From the NCBI RefSeq assembly GCF_029625315.1, contig NZ_CP121110.1:2427001-2491000 (forward strand): 64,000 nucleotides of DNA, given 5' to 3'. Source of the stretch: Flavobacterium ginsengisoli. GTDB taxonomy: Bacteria; Bacteroidota; Bacteroidia; Flavobacteriales; Flavobacteriaceae. A program made the position numbers and the translations under genes. This document shows positions 48,143-58,919 of this stretch, piece after piece. Every line of letters starts with the position of its first letter. Position 1 is the stretch's first letter. Below the pieces are notes generated by a model. It saw only the letters and a list, made by a program, of their open reading frames with translations. It did not search any database and was not told the origin of the DNA.

Positions 48143-48238
48143 TGTCATTTTGAGGAGAAATCTCCACAAGTAACTCCGCAACGAGAATCCAATCTTTGTC
48201 GAGCTTCTTGTGGAGATTTCTCCTTCGTCGAAATGACA
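48143..48238. repeat. Inverted-repeat element, GTCATTT...AAATGAC
   Basis: The ends pair as GTCATTTTGAGGAGAAATCTCC and GGAGATTTCTCC plus TTCGTCGAAATGAC; the centre has CACAAGTAACTCCGCAACGA. The same element, with the same centre, occurs at 61849-61973. It lacks an open reading frame and looks like a small non-autonomous dispersed element. Confidence 0.75.
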
Positions 48239-48285
48239 AGATTGTGAAAGACAACCTCTGAACCTTTGCCTCTTTGAACCTTTAC

Positions 48286-48916
48286 CTAAAGCTTCAAATC
48301 CTGAGTCAGCTCCGTTTCAGATTCAATAGTTTTTCCATTATACTGCAGTTTCCAGCCCATTGAATTGGTCATGATTAAAATCTTAGACAATTCGCTTATC
48401 AATCGGTTTTGAGCGTTAGTTTTAAGTGTAGAATTTTCGATTTTTTTAGCCAGATTTGCCTTTACCGATTTATTAATTTTATTGTAATCATCGCCTGTAA
48501 ACGGATTCAGTTTACTTTGCTCAACATCATAAAACTGAATATCTGGATTGATGGTAATTTCTTCTTTTGGAATATTTAAAATCGTAATGGTTTTGTTTTT
48601 TTCATCAATATCATATTTCATTTGATGTAAATCGTAAGCAACCGTTACGTTTGCATTGACTACAATGAGTGCTTTTTTCTCAAAAGAAATCATGTCCATT
48701 AAATATTTCTGCTGATTTTTATAGGTAATCACTTCAGAGAAATGTCCTTCGGTCACAACCAATTTTCCAACGTTAAGAATCTGCTTGCTGAATTAAATTG
48801 GTATTGTACTGAATATCTGAATCGTCTTCTTTTTTGAACTGGCAATATTTAAATCCCAGAACAATTATTAAAACGATAACTCCAACACCTATAATTCTTT
48901 TGATCAAGTTTTGCAT
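48286..48916 (-). CDS. DUF4230 membrane-anchored protein (frameshift)
   Basis: About 209 residues after correction, starting MQNLIKRIIGVGVIVLIIVLG, one N-terminal membrane helix. The body has VVTEGHFSEVITYKNQQKYL, FEKKALIVVNANVTVAYDLHQM and IDEKNKTITILNIPKEEITINPDIQFYD, the DUF4230 pattern (two beta-rich halves). The family is widespread in Bacteroidetes and Firmicutes and has no assigned role. The frame breaks at 48783-48788, where GCTTGC (plus) replaces GCTGC; restoring it joins NTNLIQQ to QILNVGKLVV. Confidence 0.8.
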
Positions 48917-48957
48917 TCCTCTAAAATATTTTAGACCAATTTACTCCTTTTTTTAGT

Positions 48958-49096
48958 TTTTTTTGCCACGAATTACACTAATTACACAATTTTTTGAAGC
49001 GTTTAATTTTTAATTTTTTCAAATTTTAATTTGTAAAATTGAAAAACACAGAAGAGAAATTTGTGCTAATTCGTGATCCCGATAGCTATCGGGAGT
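48958..49096. repeat. CACGAATTACAC-type repeat pair
   Basis: TTTTGCCACGAATTACACTA (48961 region) and, inverted, AAATTTGTGCTAATTCGTGA (49060 region) flank an AT-rich core; a CCCGATAGCTATCGGG palindrome is embedded in the right arm. The words match the pair in front of ilvA. Confidence 0.6.
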
Positions 49097-49107
49097 GGCA
49101 AATAAAT

Positions 49108-51423
49108 TTAAAACGGATATCCGATAGCGATATTTAAAATTAGGTTATCTTTTCTCCAAGAACTGTTTCCTAAATTAATATCATCAATCACCCAACGTTG
49201 CCCGTCTGGCAAAGCAGGATTTCGAAGCGGAATGGCTAAATCGGTTCTTAAAACCAAAAATGACAAATCGAAACGTAAACCAACTCCTGCTCCAACGGCA
49301 ATTTCTTTCATAAAATCTTTTGAAATTTCTGCTCCAGGTTTATCAGGATCGGCATGTAAAAGCCAAATATTTCCGGCATCTACAAATACAGCACCTCTTA
49401 CAATGCTAAATAATTTAGCGCGATATTCTGTATTGAATTCCAGTTTTAAATCGGCTGATTGATCTGGCGTATAATTATCATTTGTGGTTGGCGGAATAAC
49501 ATAACTTCCTGGTCCTAAAGTTCGTGCTCTAAATGCTCGAATACTATTGGTTCCTCCCACAACAAACTGTTTTGAAGCTGGAAGCGTATTCGAATTTCCG
49601 TAAGCAAATCCAGCTCCAACAATCAATCTGCTGGCTAATTCGCTTTCTTTTCCAAGCTTTAGATAATGTCTAAAATCAGATCTGATTTTTACATATTGGC
49701 TAAATGGAACATCAAATATTGTCTTTACTTTGTTTGGATAGTCTGCTCCTGTAACCAAACCCGTAATGTTTCCTGCCAAATCCAATTCACCATTAAAATA
49801 GATCGTATTCTTTTTACGTTTTTGCATCGTGTTGGTGTATGTATAGTTATAGGTCGGACCAAAAATTAATTGTTTCTCAATCACCTTTCCTAATGCGGGA
49901 TCATCTTCTATATCAGCCAAATATTCTGGTGTAACATGATTCGGACTTACATATGTAACATCAATCACATTCAGTTGATGTTCTTTACGAATGTTCTCTT
50001 TCCACATATATCCAAAAGAAGTGTTGAAAGAGTTTAAAGCATAAAGTTGTGTTCTTTTTTGATATTCGTAACGTAGCGTTGCCTTAGTTCTAGGTACATA
50101 TTCGCTATTTCCTTCAATATTAAAAGGCGTTATAAATCTTGGCCAAGTTAAACTTACTTCACCTCCGAGTTTATAAATATTCTTTCCTTTGTTTGTTCCA
50201 CCAAGCTGAAAATCGGCTCCTCCAAAAACAGAAGCGGTAAACAATTCTGCTCCTCTCAAAAAATTTCGATTATTCCAATTTAAGTTTAATTCTGTACCAG
50301 TGTAACTCGCAGAATTGGTTTTACCGATAACTTCTACACGAATAAATTTTTTAGGCAAAAGCGTTAGAAAGTAATAGGAATCTAACGCATTTGGAATAGA
50401 ATCTGACGGTTTAAATTCGTTCTTTACAAAACTAAATGTTCCCAGATTAACAAATCTGTTTAAAGTCAAATTATGATCTTTTCGATTGTAAACATCTCCT
50501 TTTTTGAAATAAATCGTACGATCGTAAATTCTTGGTTTGAAAGTTTCTGTCGTATCAATTATCGTAAGATCTTTATATTGTGTCATGTTTCTTTTTCGAT
50601 AAACCGCACTATCATTCGTTAGAGAATAATTTGGATACACAAAAATCTTATCAATTTTATAAGTGGTTAAAGCTTTTACTGGCGTATCGTCTTTTATAAC
50701 CAATCTAATTCTTACTTCGTGATCTCCTTTGCTGCTGTCTACTTTGGCCAAAATATAATCTGGATTAAAATAGAAATAGCCTTTCTCTTTCAGTCTTGCA
50801 TCGATTCTTTCTCTTTCTGCTTTAATAACATCCAAATCATAAGGCGCACCTACTTTAAGCAAACTTCTTCTGTTGCTTTTTGCAATAATCTTTGACATTT
50901 TTAAAGAATCGTCTGGAAATATCACGCTTTTTATAATGTATTGCTGTCTTGGCGTAACGATATACTCTGCCGTAACTCTTTTGTTTCGAACAGTCGAATC
51001 GGCACTTACACGGGTTTTAAAATAACCTCTGTTTTCAGTAAAATTTCTAAGGACAGAAGCATTATAATCTAAATCTACCTGACTGAAAAGTACTGGCGGT
51101 TCTCCGACTTTATTTCTTAACCAATATCTTGTTCCTTTATCTTTTTTAGGTTCGCCAGCAAGATTATATATTAATAATTTTGGACGCAAGCCAAAGATTT
51201 GCTTGTTTGGTTTTGGGCGCAACAAACCTTCGAGTTCCTTTTCTAATGCTTTTCGATTTTTCTTTTTCATAATCGAATCTTTTATCGTCACGGAACCTCC
51301 TGTATAAAGCAAATCGCCCTCTGGAAGGTATTTTGTATTACTGCATCCTACAACAAAAAATAAGGAAAGCAGTGCAATACACTTTATATAAAATGGGTTT
51401 ATATGATTATGTTTTCTGCTCAT
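49108..51423 (-). CDS. TamL, lipidated TamA/BamA-family outer membrane protein
   Basis: About 771 residues from MSRKHNHINPFYIKC; an ATG three codons upstream is possible. A lipoprotein signal with Cys in LFFVVGCSNTKYLPEGD marks it as TamL, the Bacteroidetes lipidated form of TamA. POTRA-like repeats occupy about residues 35-330, then a 16-strand barrel (about 390-771) with the RAFRARTLGPGSY motif of the Omp85 family and terminal ILNIAIGYPF. With TamB it forms the translocation and assembly module for outer-membrane biogenesis. Its start overlaps the end of tamB, so translation is probably coupled. The frame is intact. Confidence 0.9.
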   Translation of the reverse strand: MSRKHNHINPFYIKCIALLSLFFVVGCSNTKYLPEGDLLYTGGSVTIKDSIMKKKNRKALEKELEGLLRPKPNKQIFGLRPKLLIYNLAGEPKKDKGTRYWLRNKVGEPPVLFSQVDLDYNASVLRNFTENRGYFKTRVSADSTVRNKRVTAEYIVTPRQQYIIKSVIFPDDSLKMSKIIAKSNRRSLLKVGAPYDLDVIKAERERIDARLKEKGYFYFNPDYILAKVDSSKGDHEVRIRLVIKDDTPVKALTTYKIDKIFVYPNYSLTNDSAVYRKRNMTQYKDLTIIDTTETFKPRIYDRTIYFKKGDVYNRKDHNLTLNRFVNLGTFSFVKNEFKPSDSIPNALDSYYFLTLLPKKFIRVEVIGKTNSASYTGTELNLNWNNRNFLRGAELFTASVFGGADFQLGGTNKGKNIYKLGGEVSLTWPRFITPFNIEGNSEYVPRTKATLRYEYQKRTQLYALNSFNTSFGYMWKENIRKEHQLNVIDVTYVSPNHVTPEYLADIEDDPALGKVIEKQLIFGPTYNYTYTNTMQKRKKNTIYFNGELDLAGNITGLVTGADYPNKVKTIFDVPFSQYVKIRSDFRHYLKLGKESELASRLIVGAGFAYGNSNTLPASKQFVVGGTNSIRAFRARTLGPGSYVIPPTTNDNYTPDQSADLKLEFNTEYRAKLFSIVRGAVFVDAGNIWLLHADPDKPGAEISKDFMKEIAVGAGVGLRFDLSFLVLRTDLAIPLRNPALPDGQRWVIDDINLGNSSWRKDNLILNIAIGYPF

Positions 51424-54400
51424 TTCCTTCAATTATTTTTTCGTCTTCGTTCTCCTGCAATTTTTCTTTTTCCTTCTGTTCTTTCTTTTTCTGTTTTTCT
51501 CTTTCCTTACGGACTTTATCTTCTTTTATCAATTCCTTTTCTTTTTCTGTACGATGGAAAAGTTCTCTAAATTTATTGTAACTCATCGTGATAACAAACG
51601 CAACACCAGTTTCAATTACCTGACCTTCTACAGCAACCTGATATTGGTTTTTACGATAAGCACGAATCATATAACGGCCATCTTTTGTCAATTGATAATC
51701 TAATGCAACATCGCCCGCAATGTTGGTTGTTTCTTCGTTGGCGCGTTCCTGTCCTTCTACTCCAAAACTGCTTCCAACAGTAACTTTCAAACGATCGTCT
51801 AGTAATTTTTTAGAAACTTCGACATTCAAATCGGTTCTGTTTTGCATGGTTCCTGTTGTGTAATCTTCTGTCGATTCTAAGTCAAAATTCACTTCAAAAC
51901 CTGTGATAAGATCTCCTGCCAGATTATTTAATTGCTTGCGAAAGAATTTTACTTACACTTTGTCTAGCAAAAGATTCTGCATTTGTACCGCCACTTTCGC
52001 TAGAAAACGGATTTTCGCCCACAAATCGGTTTAATAATAAAAGAGCAAAAACCTGTTTATTCAATTCCGCTGGATCTTGCTCTAATTGTTTCAGTTTTGT
52101 TTGTGTCATTTCTACAACATCTGTAGAAACATTATAATTCCCTTCTGGAAGCACAATTCCGAATGAGATTTCTGGTTTCAGCAATTCTCCATTCATTTTC
52201 AATAAAGTTTGAAATGGAAGTTTTTGTTTATAGGTATTTTGTACCGCTTGCGATTCTCCTTTTAATTGATTTCCTAATAAATCAATTGGTGCTGTGTTTA
52301 CTTTATAAATGGCTGTAATATTTAAAGTTGCCATTGTTGGCTCACCATTCCAAGTGATAAAACTTCCTTGCTGAATATCGAACTTTCTTTTTATTCCGTT
52401 GAAATTCATCTGATAAGAACCGTCTGAGAATTCATATTTTCCGGTCAAAGTTGTTTTTCCTGATTGATCAATTCCTCCCACTAATTCTGCTTCACCTTTC
52501 AAATTCAGATAATCCCCATTCGACTTATCTATCAGCAGCGTCAATTCTGCTTCTTTATCAATCGAAATAGCAACATTCACGTCCATTCCTTTCAATTCCG
52601 ATTGATTCAGTTTATTCTGCATATCAACCGTTTGTTTAAGATAGGCATTATCTTCATCAACAAATTCTACAATTCCTTCTCGATCTGCAATTGACGGATC
52701 AGACTGAGGCATTACCACTGTAAACTTGGTTTCTTTGTTAATTTTAAGCGTTCCATCTACAATTGGACTATCCAAATTTCCTTTAATGTTTAGTTTTGTA
52801 TCTAAAAACAAATCGCCATAAAACAGATCGTTGTCTTTTGCTTTTGAATGAATTGCTCTAAAATCATCTGCTTCTACAACCAAATTAAAATTGTATTTAA
52901 CGAAATCTGGAGACTGAATGGTTCCGTTTACGTATAATTCATTGTCATTTTCGTCGAAAAGAGAGAATTTATCAAATGAAATCGTTTCATTGCTGAAAGT
53001 GATTTTTTCGTTTTTAGTTTTAAAATAAGAATTCAATTGCGTTACTCTAAAACCAGCATCATTAAAGTTCAATTCGCCATTAATTTTGGGAGCCGAAGTA
53101 TTTCCAGTCAAATTAAAATTTCCAGATAAAAAGCCTTGTCCTTCGGTAATATTTCCCATACTGAAACCTTGAATGCTTTTAATGTACAGTTTGTTAATTA
53201 CAACATCAAAATCAAAACTTCCAGCATCTAATTGATAATCTCCTGTTAGTTTGAGATCATTTCCTTCATCGCTTAGCGTTACATTTGCGGCAAGCGTATT
53301 GGCAGTTTTATTGTCAACTTTTATTTCTAAATCACCAACTTTTGATCCTTTAAAAGTAAAATCATCAATTTTTAAATCTGATGTAAAAGTTGGATTAGTC
53401 ATTACATTTTCAACCAAAGCATTTCCGTTTATCAAACCTTGCATTAACAATTCGTCTTTTTTGACCATATTCATAATGGTCTCAATTTTGAAGTTTACAA
53501 AATCGACTTGCAACGGTGCATTATCCTGATTTCCTTGCGATTGTACTTTTAATTCATTTCCATTATTATTCAAATTGAATTTATTGACATATAATCTTTT
53601 TTCTCCAATTTCAATTGCATTTTCTGGATCGACATTCCATTTATCATAATTCAAAATGAAGTTTTCAGCATCCAGTTTTACTATATTTTTAGAATCTTCT
53701 GCTTTAAATTCGCCCGCAATAAAATACTGCTGTTTTTGTTTTGCATCTTGAACTTCGAGCGCATAAGTCAAAATATTATTTTGAACTTGTCCGCTTAGAC
53801 TTGTAAACGGAATTTTTAAAGAACCGCTTTCAATTGTAGCGACAGAAACAGAATATTCTAAAGCATTTTCTTTTGCTTCAATATTGATTTTCCCGTCAGA
53901 AATGGTATTGTTTGCGTAAACAATTCTCGGAATCGTTCCTTTTACTTCCAACGAATCAGTCTGATTATTGTATTTTCCATTAATCGTAAAAGGCTCTAAA
54001 CCTGTCAGTTTTGGCAATAATTTAAAAAGCACCGGATCATTATCTACCTTCAGCATAAATGCCAATCTTTGCTCATCTGATTCTGCATTGACTTTCGGAT
54101 TTTTAAGATCTATATATTTCGATAATGATTTTTGAACTGAATTTGCTAAAGTCGTCAGTTTGTATTTTCCGGTTACTTCTGCTTTTAAAAATTGAGACGA
54201 AATTTTAATTGAATTGCTGTCTTTGTCTGCGAAAGCAAAAACGCGAATCGAATCTAATACGATTGGCTCAACATCTTGCAAAATCTGAATATTGGATAAA
54301 AACACTTTTCCGTTTAGCAAATCAGGATTACTATTGGTAATATCGGCATCGACATTTCCACGAAGTTTCATTGGTCCTGCATGGAGATTCAATTTTTCTA

Positions 54401-56520
54401 AATCGGCAATATCTAAATTCAGTTTTAATTTTACAGTTGGATATTTGTCTTTTGTATCTCCGCTTGCGGTCAAATTAAAATTCAGATTCGGATCTTTCAT
54501 TCCAGATTTTACGGCAAAAGAACCATTTTCGATATTTCCTTTTAAAGCTAAATCTCTATAAGTGTATCGATTAAAAACCGCTTTCTGTACTAAACCATCA
54601 ATCGCTGCATTTGCGGTTTTAGGATCTAAACCATTTCCTTTAACTTTCGCTTTAAGCGTAATTTTTCCGATCGAATCATTTTTAATTAATCGGCCTAAAT
54701 CAAATTCCTGCAGAGAAACATCTGCATCGTATTTTTCTTTATTCTTAATTCGCTGATCAAAAAGAGCGTCTACTTTTGCATTTCCAAAACTGCTGTTTAA
54801 AGCCAAATTGGTTTTGAAATTCTGCACCGAACCTTTAAATTTTCCTTGCAAGCTTAGTTGCGAAGGCAATTGAATGTTTTTCGGAATCGTTCCCGCAGGC
54901 ACAAACATATTGATGTCTTTTGAAGTACTCGAAATCTTTTTGATATTGAGATCATAATAGGCTTTTTGAGCATCAGGAAGTCCGGCAATTTTACCAGAAA
55001 GAGAAACTTTTGTAGAACCTATTCCACTCATTTCGAACTTTGAAATAGTCAAATCTTTTACTTTTCCACTCACACGGCTGTCTACGTACAGAATCGCATT
55101 TGGATTACTTTTAAACGGATTTGTTTGCTCGCAAATCTGGAACGAACAGTAAAATGTCTTTAAAACCAATTTTTGATTGTTTTAAATTGGCATCAATAGC
55201 AAGATTTCCTAAATCTTTTTGAAGCGATTCTAGCGATTTATATTGTACTTTAACTTTATCTTGAACGAGTGTTTGTGGCGTTTTTAAATACAGATTTTCT
55301 AAAGAAGCATTTTTTGGACCGTAAAAGAAGTCTGTTTTTAAAGCTTGAATTTGCAAACCGCTTTTTTCGTTGACAGTTAATGTTTGTATATTTCCAGAAA
55401 TAGTATCATTTCCGTAATACAATTTCTCGGCTTTAAAATTGAATTTACTCAAATCTAAATGTGCGTAATCTAAACCTTTTGTTTTCGGTTTTGACTGCAT
55501 ATCATCAAACTTGAAAGCTATATTTTCTAAATTGGTTTCGTTTAGTTTTACTTTCCAACCTGTTTGTTTTATTGCCGTTGTATCTAAATTGGGAGTTTGA
55601 ATTTGTTTATCTTTTGTACCTAATCTTAGATTTCCGCTAAGATTTTTTACTTCGAAAGTATCAAAATCTAAAAGCTGTTTGTTCAGATCGATTTCGTTTA
55701 CGGCAAGATTTAAATTTCCTAAACGAATACCTGAATTTAATTTGGAATCTTTATTATCGTATAAAACATCGATTTTAGATAATGTAATTTTATCCAATTT
55801 TAGTTTGAAATCTGGTCGCTTCGAAACGGTATCGACCGTTTTAACAGAAACCTCTGCAATTTTCTCCACAACATCTTGATCTAAAATGACTTTAAGTCCG
55901 TTTAAATTAATATTCGGAATATTAAAATCCATTTGATCTAAATCGAATTTCTTGAATTTAGTGTCAAAATGAGTCAGATTTACTCGAATATCATTTTTAG
56001 AAAAATCATCTTTAAAATTAAATTTAACTTGATCGAGATTTACTTTTACAACAGAGACTTTGAAAGGTTTTGCGTTTGGATCTTCAACTTTTGGTTCTTT
56101 AGACTCGAATGCTTTTATAATGTAGTCGAAATTAAAAACACCTTCTTTGTTTCTTGAAATATTAGCTTTTACATTTTCTAATGAAACCGAATTGATTTCC
56201 AGTTCGCTGCTTACCAATTTAAAAAGATCAACATCAACTTCTAATCGTTTGCCTGCCAGTAAAGTGTCTTTTTTTTGATCTTCAAAATAGAAACCTTCCA
56301 GCACTACATCTTTCGGAAATTTGATTAAGATTTTATCTAGTGAAACTTTGGTTTTTATCTTGCCCTGAAGATATGTTATTGCTTTATCCTTAACGAAATT
56401 TTGAACTGATGGAACTTGAATTAAAATAATGAGAAGCAATAAAAGTGCAACTATAGAAACCACGCACCATAATAGTACACGAAGTATTTTTTTTAGAAAA
56501 TGTTTCGGTTTCTTATTCAT
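51407..56520 (-). CDS. tamB: TamB, translocation and assembly module inner-membrane subunit (two frameshifts)
   Basis: About 1703 residues after correction. An N-terminal membrane helix (LLWCVVSIVALLLLLIILIQVP, about residues 12-35) is followed by a very long beta-helical AsmA/TamB-like body and the C-terminal DUF490 region (ELVGGIDQSGKTTLTGKYEF, PTMATLNITAIYKVNTAPIDL). The last 45 residues are a K/E-rich tail ending EEKT-like sequence before the tamL start. Two frame breaks occur, at 55127-55132 (GCTCGC for GCTGC) and 51935-51940 (GCTTGC for GCTGC); both corrections make continuous protein, and the total length becomes a multiple of three. TamB spans the periplasm to TamL. Confidence 0.9.
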
Positions 56521-56664
56521 ACGTCAATAAAATCTTTTAGATTAAAATTGCTTCTGAAAAAAGCAGAGTTAGACATCTTACAAAAATGTAAAATTTAAAC
56601 CTTAACAATTTACACAATTATGAGGAATTATTCTAAAATTTTACTGCTAAATAAGTTTTTTTCT

Positions 56665-56702
56665 TGCCATAAAGGCGGTAAGGCACGAAGTCTTTTTTTT
56701 TA
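56665..56702. repeat. Diverged copy of the AAGGCACTAAGACGCGAAG element
   Basis: TTGCCATAAAGGCGGTAAGG followed by CACGAAG and a T tract, in the gap between tamB and the GSCFA gene. Confidence 0.5.
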
Positions 56703-56727
56703 ATTCTGTGAATTTCTTAAAACAAAA

Positions 56728-57688
56728 TTAAAATTTAATGTGCGGTTGTTTTTTTCCTAAAGCTTCAATTTTCTGTTGCAATTTTGCCAAGAATTTTTGA
56801 TGCTGTTCTGATTCTGGATTAAAACTTCTGTGACGTAAACTTTTCTGGATTTCGTCTACTTCTTTCATTGTAGAAAAACTGTCTTCTGAAATATTGCTTT
56901 CGCTAAAAAGCTTCCAAATATAATCTATCGCTATTTGGTTAGGATGAAGCATGTCTTCGGCATAAAAACGATAATCGCGAAGTTCGTCCATCATGATTTC
57001 GTACGATGGAAAATAATTGTCAATTGTGAAGTGTGAATTGTGAATTTTTAAAAAGCCATGCAATGCTCGCAAATAAATGCGATTTGCTTAATTGGTTTTC
57101 TACAAAACCGTCTTTGATATGACGAACTGGAGAAATGGTAAATATGAAATTGATATTTGGATTTAAAGATTGAATTGACGCAATTGTATTTTGAATGCTT
57201 TTCTGAATTACTTCTGAAGGCAATAATTCTTTTGAGAATTGCTTTTGAGGCACTTTATGGCAATTGGCTACAATTTCATCTTTTTCAAGATTTCTATAAA
57301 TCCAGGAAGTCCCAAAAGTGATGATAATATGCGTAGCTTCTTTAATTTGTTTATGCGTTTCTGTAATTGCTTTATTTAAGGATTCCAGCAATTCTTGACG
57401 ATCAGAATTACTTAGATCAGAATGCACTTCGTAACTATGCCAACGTTCATTGTGAAAGAAAACATCTTTTTCTCCAAACATTTCTTGTTTAGAAATTCTA
57501 TCGAATAATTTCTCAATTGAAACTGGATTAAAAATTATTCCAAACGGATTGGTTTCATTTTGAAATTTAAAATAATCGAATTTCTCCGCCATATTTTCTG
57601 CAAAACAAGATCCAATAGAAAGTACTTTTGAATTATATTCGATAGGATTTTTGCTTTTTGAAATTGGTATTTGAGTTCTAAATTGCAT
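56728..57688 (-). CDS. GSCFA domain protein (frameshift)
   Basis: About 319 residues after correction, starting MQFRTQIPISKSKNPIEYNSKVLSIGSCFAENM; the family is named for this GSCFA stretch. Another block is HIIITFGTSWIYRN, like the SGNH/GDSL hydrolase core, and HPNQIAIDYIWKLF supplies a possible catalytic Asn/His segment. The frame breaks at 57065-57070 (GCTCGC for GCTGC, plus strand), which rejoins SKSHLFA to ALHGFLKIHNS. A link to lipid or polysaccharide esters is inferred from the hydrolase fold only. Confidence 0.85.
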
Positions 57689-57727
57689 GATTTCTAATTT
57701 ACACACGAATTTCATCAATTTTAACCA

Positions 57728-57759
57728 ATAAAAAAACCAAATACAAAAGTATTTGGTTT
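57728..57759 (-). terminator. Terminator after the first paralogous lipoprotein
   Basis: AAACCAAATAC, AAAA, GTATTTGGTTT with a T run in the minus direction, 24 bases past the stop of the 57783-58589 gene. Confidence 0.8.
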
Positions 57760-57782
57760 CTATAATTAAAGTATGCTTTTAC

Positions 57783-58589
57783 TTAGTAAAAAAACTCTTT
57801 TGATTCGGCAGCTGTTGTTCCGTCATCTTTGTAATTCGTGATTTTTGTCGGAAAATTATTTGCATCATATACAAGTTCGCTTTTGTATACTCTTGCCCCT
57901 TCTTCGTTTGAATAAGATGCTGTATACTTAACAACATTGTTCACAGAGCTATAAACAGAACCTTCACCTTCACTATGATCTATTAACAAATTGAATCCTG
58001 TAATGTTTTTAAATGGATTGTTTTTATTATCATATTCATATTGAGCTGTAAATACATTACCTGTTTCTGACTCTGTTTGAACACTTTTAACTAGATTTCC
58101 GTTCGCAAAAGTTAACACCTCAGAATAAACACTTTTTGTTTCTGCTCCTGTAGTACCATTTACGTTATAACGTTCTCTTTTTACTGTTCCATCTGCGTTA
58201 TGTGTAAATACGATTCTACTTTTGTATTCACCATTAGGAAATGCTGTCGAAAAGCCTTCTGCATAAGTAGACTCTGTAAGTTTTCCGTTTGTATATTTAT
58301 AAGTTGTGATGTCACTAATGATATCTTTACCACTTTCAGTATCATAGTTAATTTCTTTTACCACAAGATTACCATCATAAGTATAGTCAGTTCTTCCTGC
58401 TTCATCTTTCATGCTTACAATTTTGGTACCATTGTAAGTTGCTAAATAAGTAGAATTTTCTGAAGGATATGCTACGCTAAAATATTTAATTGTTTTTGGC
58501 AAAATTGCACCTCCATCTTGATTGTCATCACTTGAACAAGATGTTAAAACTAGTGCTAAAGCACCAAATAAGCATAAAATTTTTTTCAT
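57783..58589 (-). CDS. Paralogous lipoprotein with YD-like repeats, copy 1
   Basis: A 268-residue lipoprotein, signal MKKILCLFGALALVLTSC with an SSDD tail after the lipidated Cys. The mature part consists of repeated short beta units of the type YDGNLVVKEINYD, YTNGKLTEST, FANGNLVKSVQ, like YD repeats or DUF4595-like domains. It is the paralogue of the next gene and shares its signal peptide exactly. A conserved element 56 bases upstream of the start codon (58645-58663) is identical in position in both genes. Function is unknown. Confidence 0.75.
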   Translation of the reverse strand: MKKILCLFGALALVLTSCSSDDNQDGGAILPKTIKYFSVAYPSENSTYLATYNGTKIVSMKDEAGRTDYTYDGNLVVKEINYDTESGKDIISDITTYKYTNGKLTESTYAEGFSTAFPNGEYKSRIVFTHNADGTVKRERYNVNGTTGAETKSVYSEVLTFANGNLVKSVQTESETGNVFTAQYEYDNKNNPFKNITGFNLLIDHSEGEGSVYSSVNNVVKYTASYSNEEGARVYKSELVYDANNFPTKITNYKDDGTTAAESKEFFY

Positions 58590-58644
58590 TTCGATTTGGT
58601 TAAATTGATTATGAGCGCGAACTTACTAAAATTCATAACCAAAA

Positions 58645-58663
58645 CTTTACGGGATTCCACATT
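58645..58663 (-). promoter_or_regulatory. Conserved upstream motif, copy 1
   Basis: AATGTGGAATCCCGTAAAG on the minus strand, 56 bases before the start codon. A TAAGTTCG sequence about 19 bases downstream sits where the -7 element should be. The paralogue has the same motif at the same distance. Confidence 0.55.
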
Positions 58664-58857
58664 CAAAAAAATGCAACACAGCAATAAACACATAACACAA
58701 TGATAACCAATAATATAAATCCTAAAAATTAACGAGAAAATTTATCAAAAAAGAATGGTTATAAATTAATCATTCTTCTATTCAAAAAAACAAATATCTA
58801 AAGAATCTGGTTTAGATCAAGTTCTTTTTCATAATTGATAAATTGAGTTTTTTCTAA

Positions 58858-58892
58858 ATAAAAAAAGCCAGAAACATTTGCATCTGGCTTTT
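58858..58892 (-). terminator. Terminator after the second paralogous lipoprotein
   Basis: AAAGCCAGA, 10 bases, TCTGGCTTT with a T run in the minus direction, about 28 bases past the stop. Confidence 0.8.
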
Positions 58893-58919
58893 TCTTATTT
58901 TAATTTACTAATTCAAATA

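Larger units (their letters stand above)
58590..58919. other. Intergenic region with conserved upstream motif and terminator
   Basis: No gene is seen. It holds the upstream element of the first lipoprotein gene (58645-58663, on the minus strand AATGTGGAATCCCGTAAAG) and the terminator of the second (58858-58892, AAAGCCAGA and TCTGGCTTT with a T run in the minus direction). The rest is AT-rich. Confidence 0.6.
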
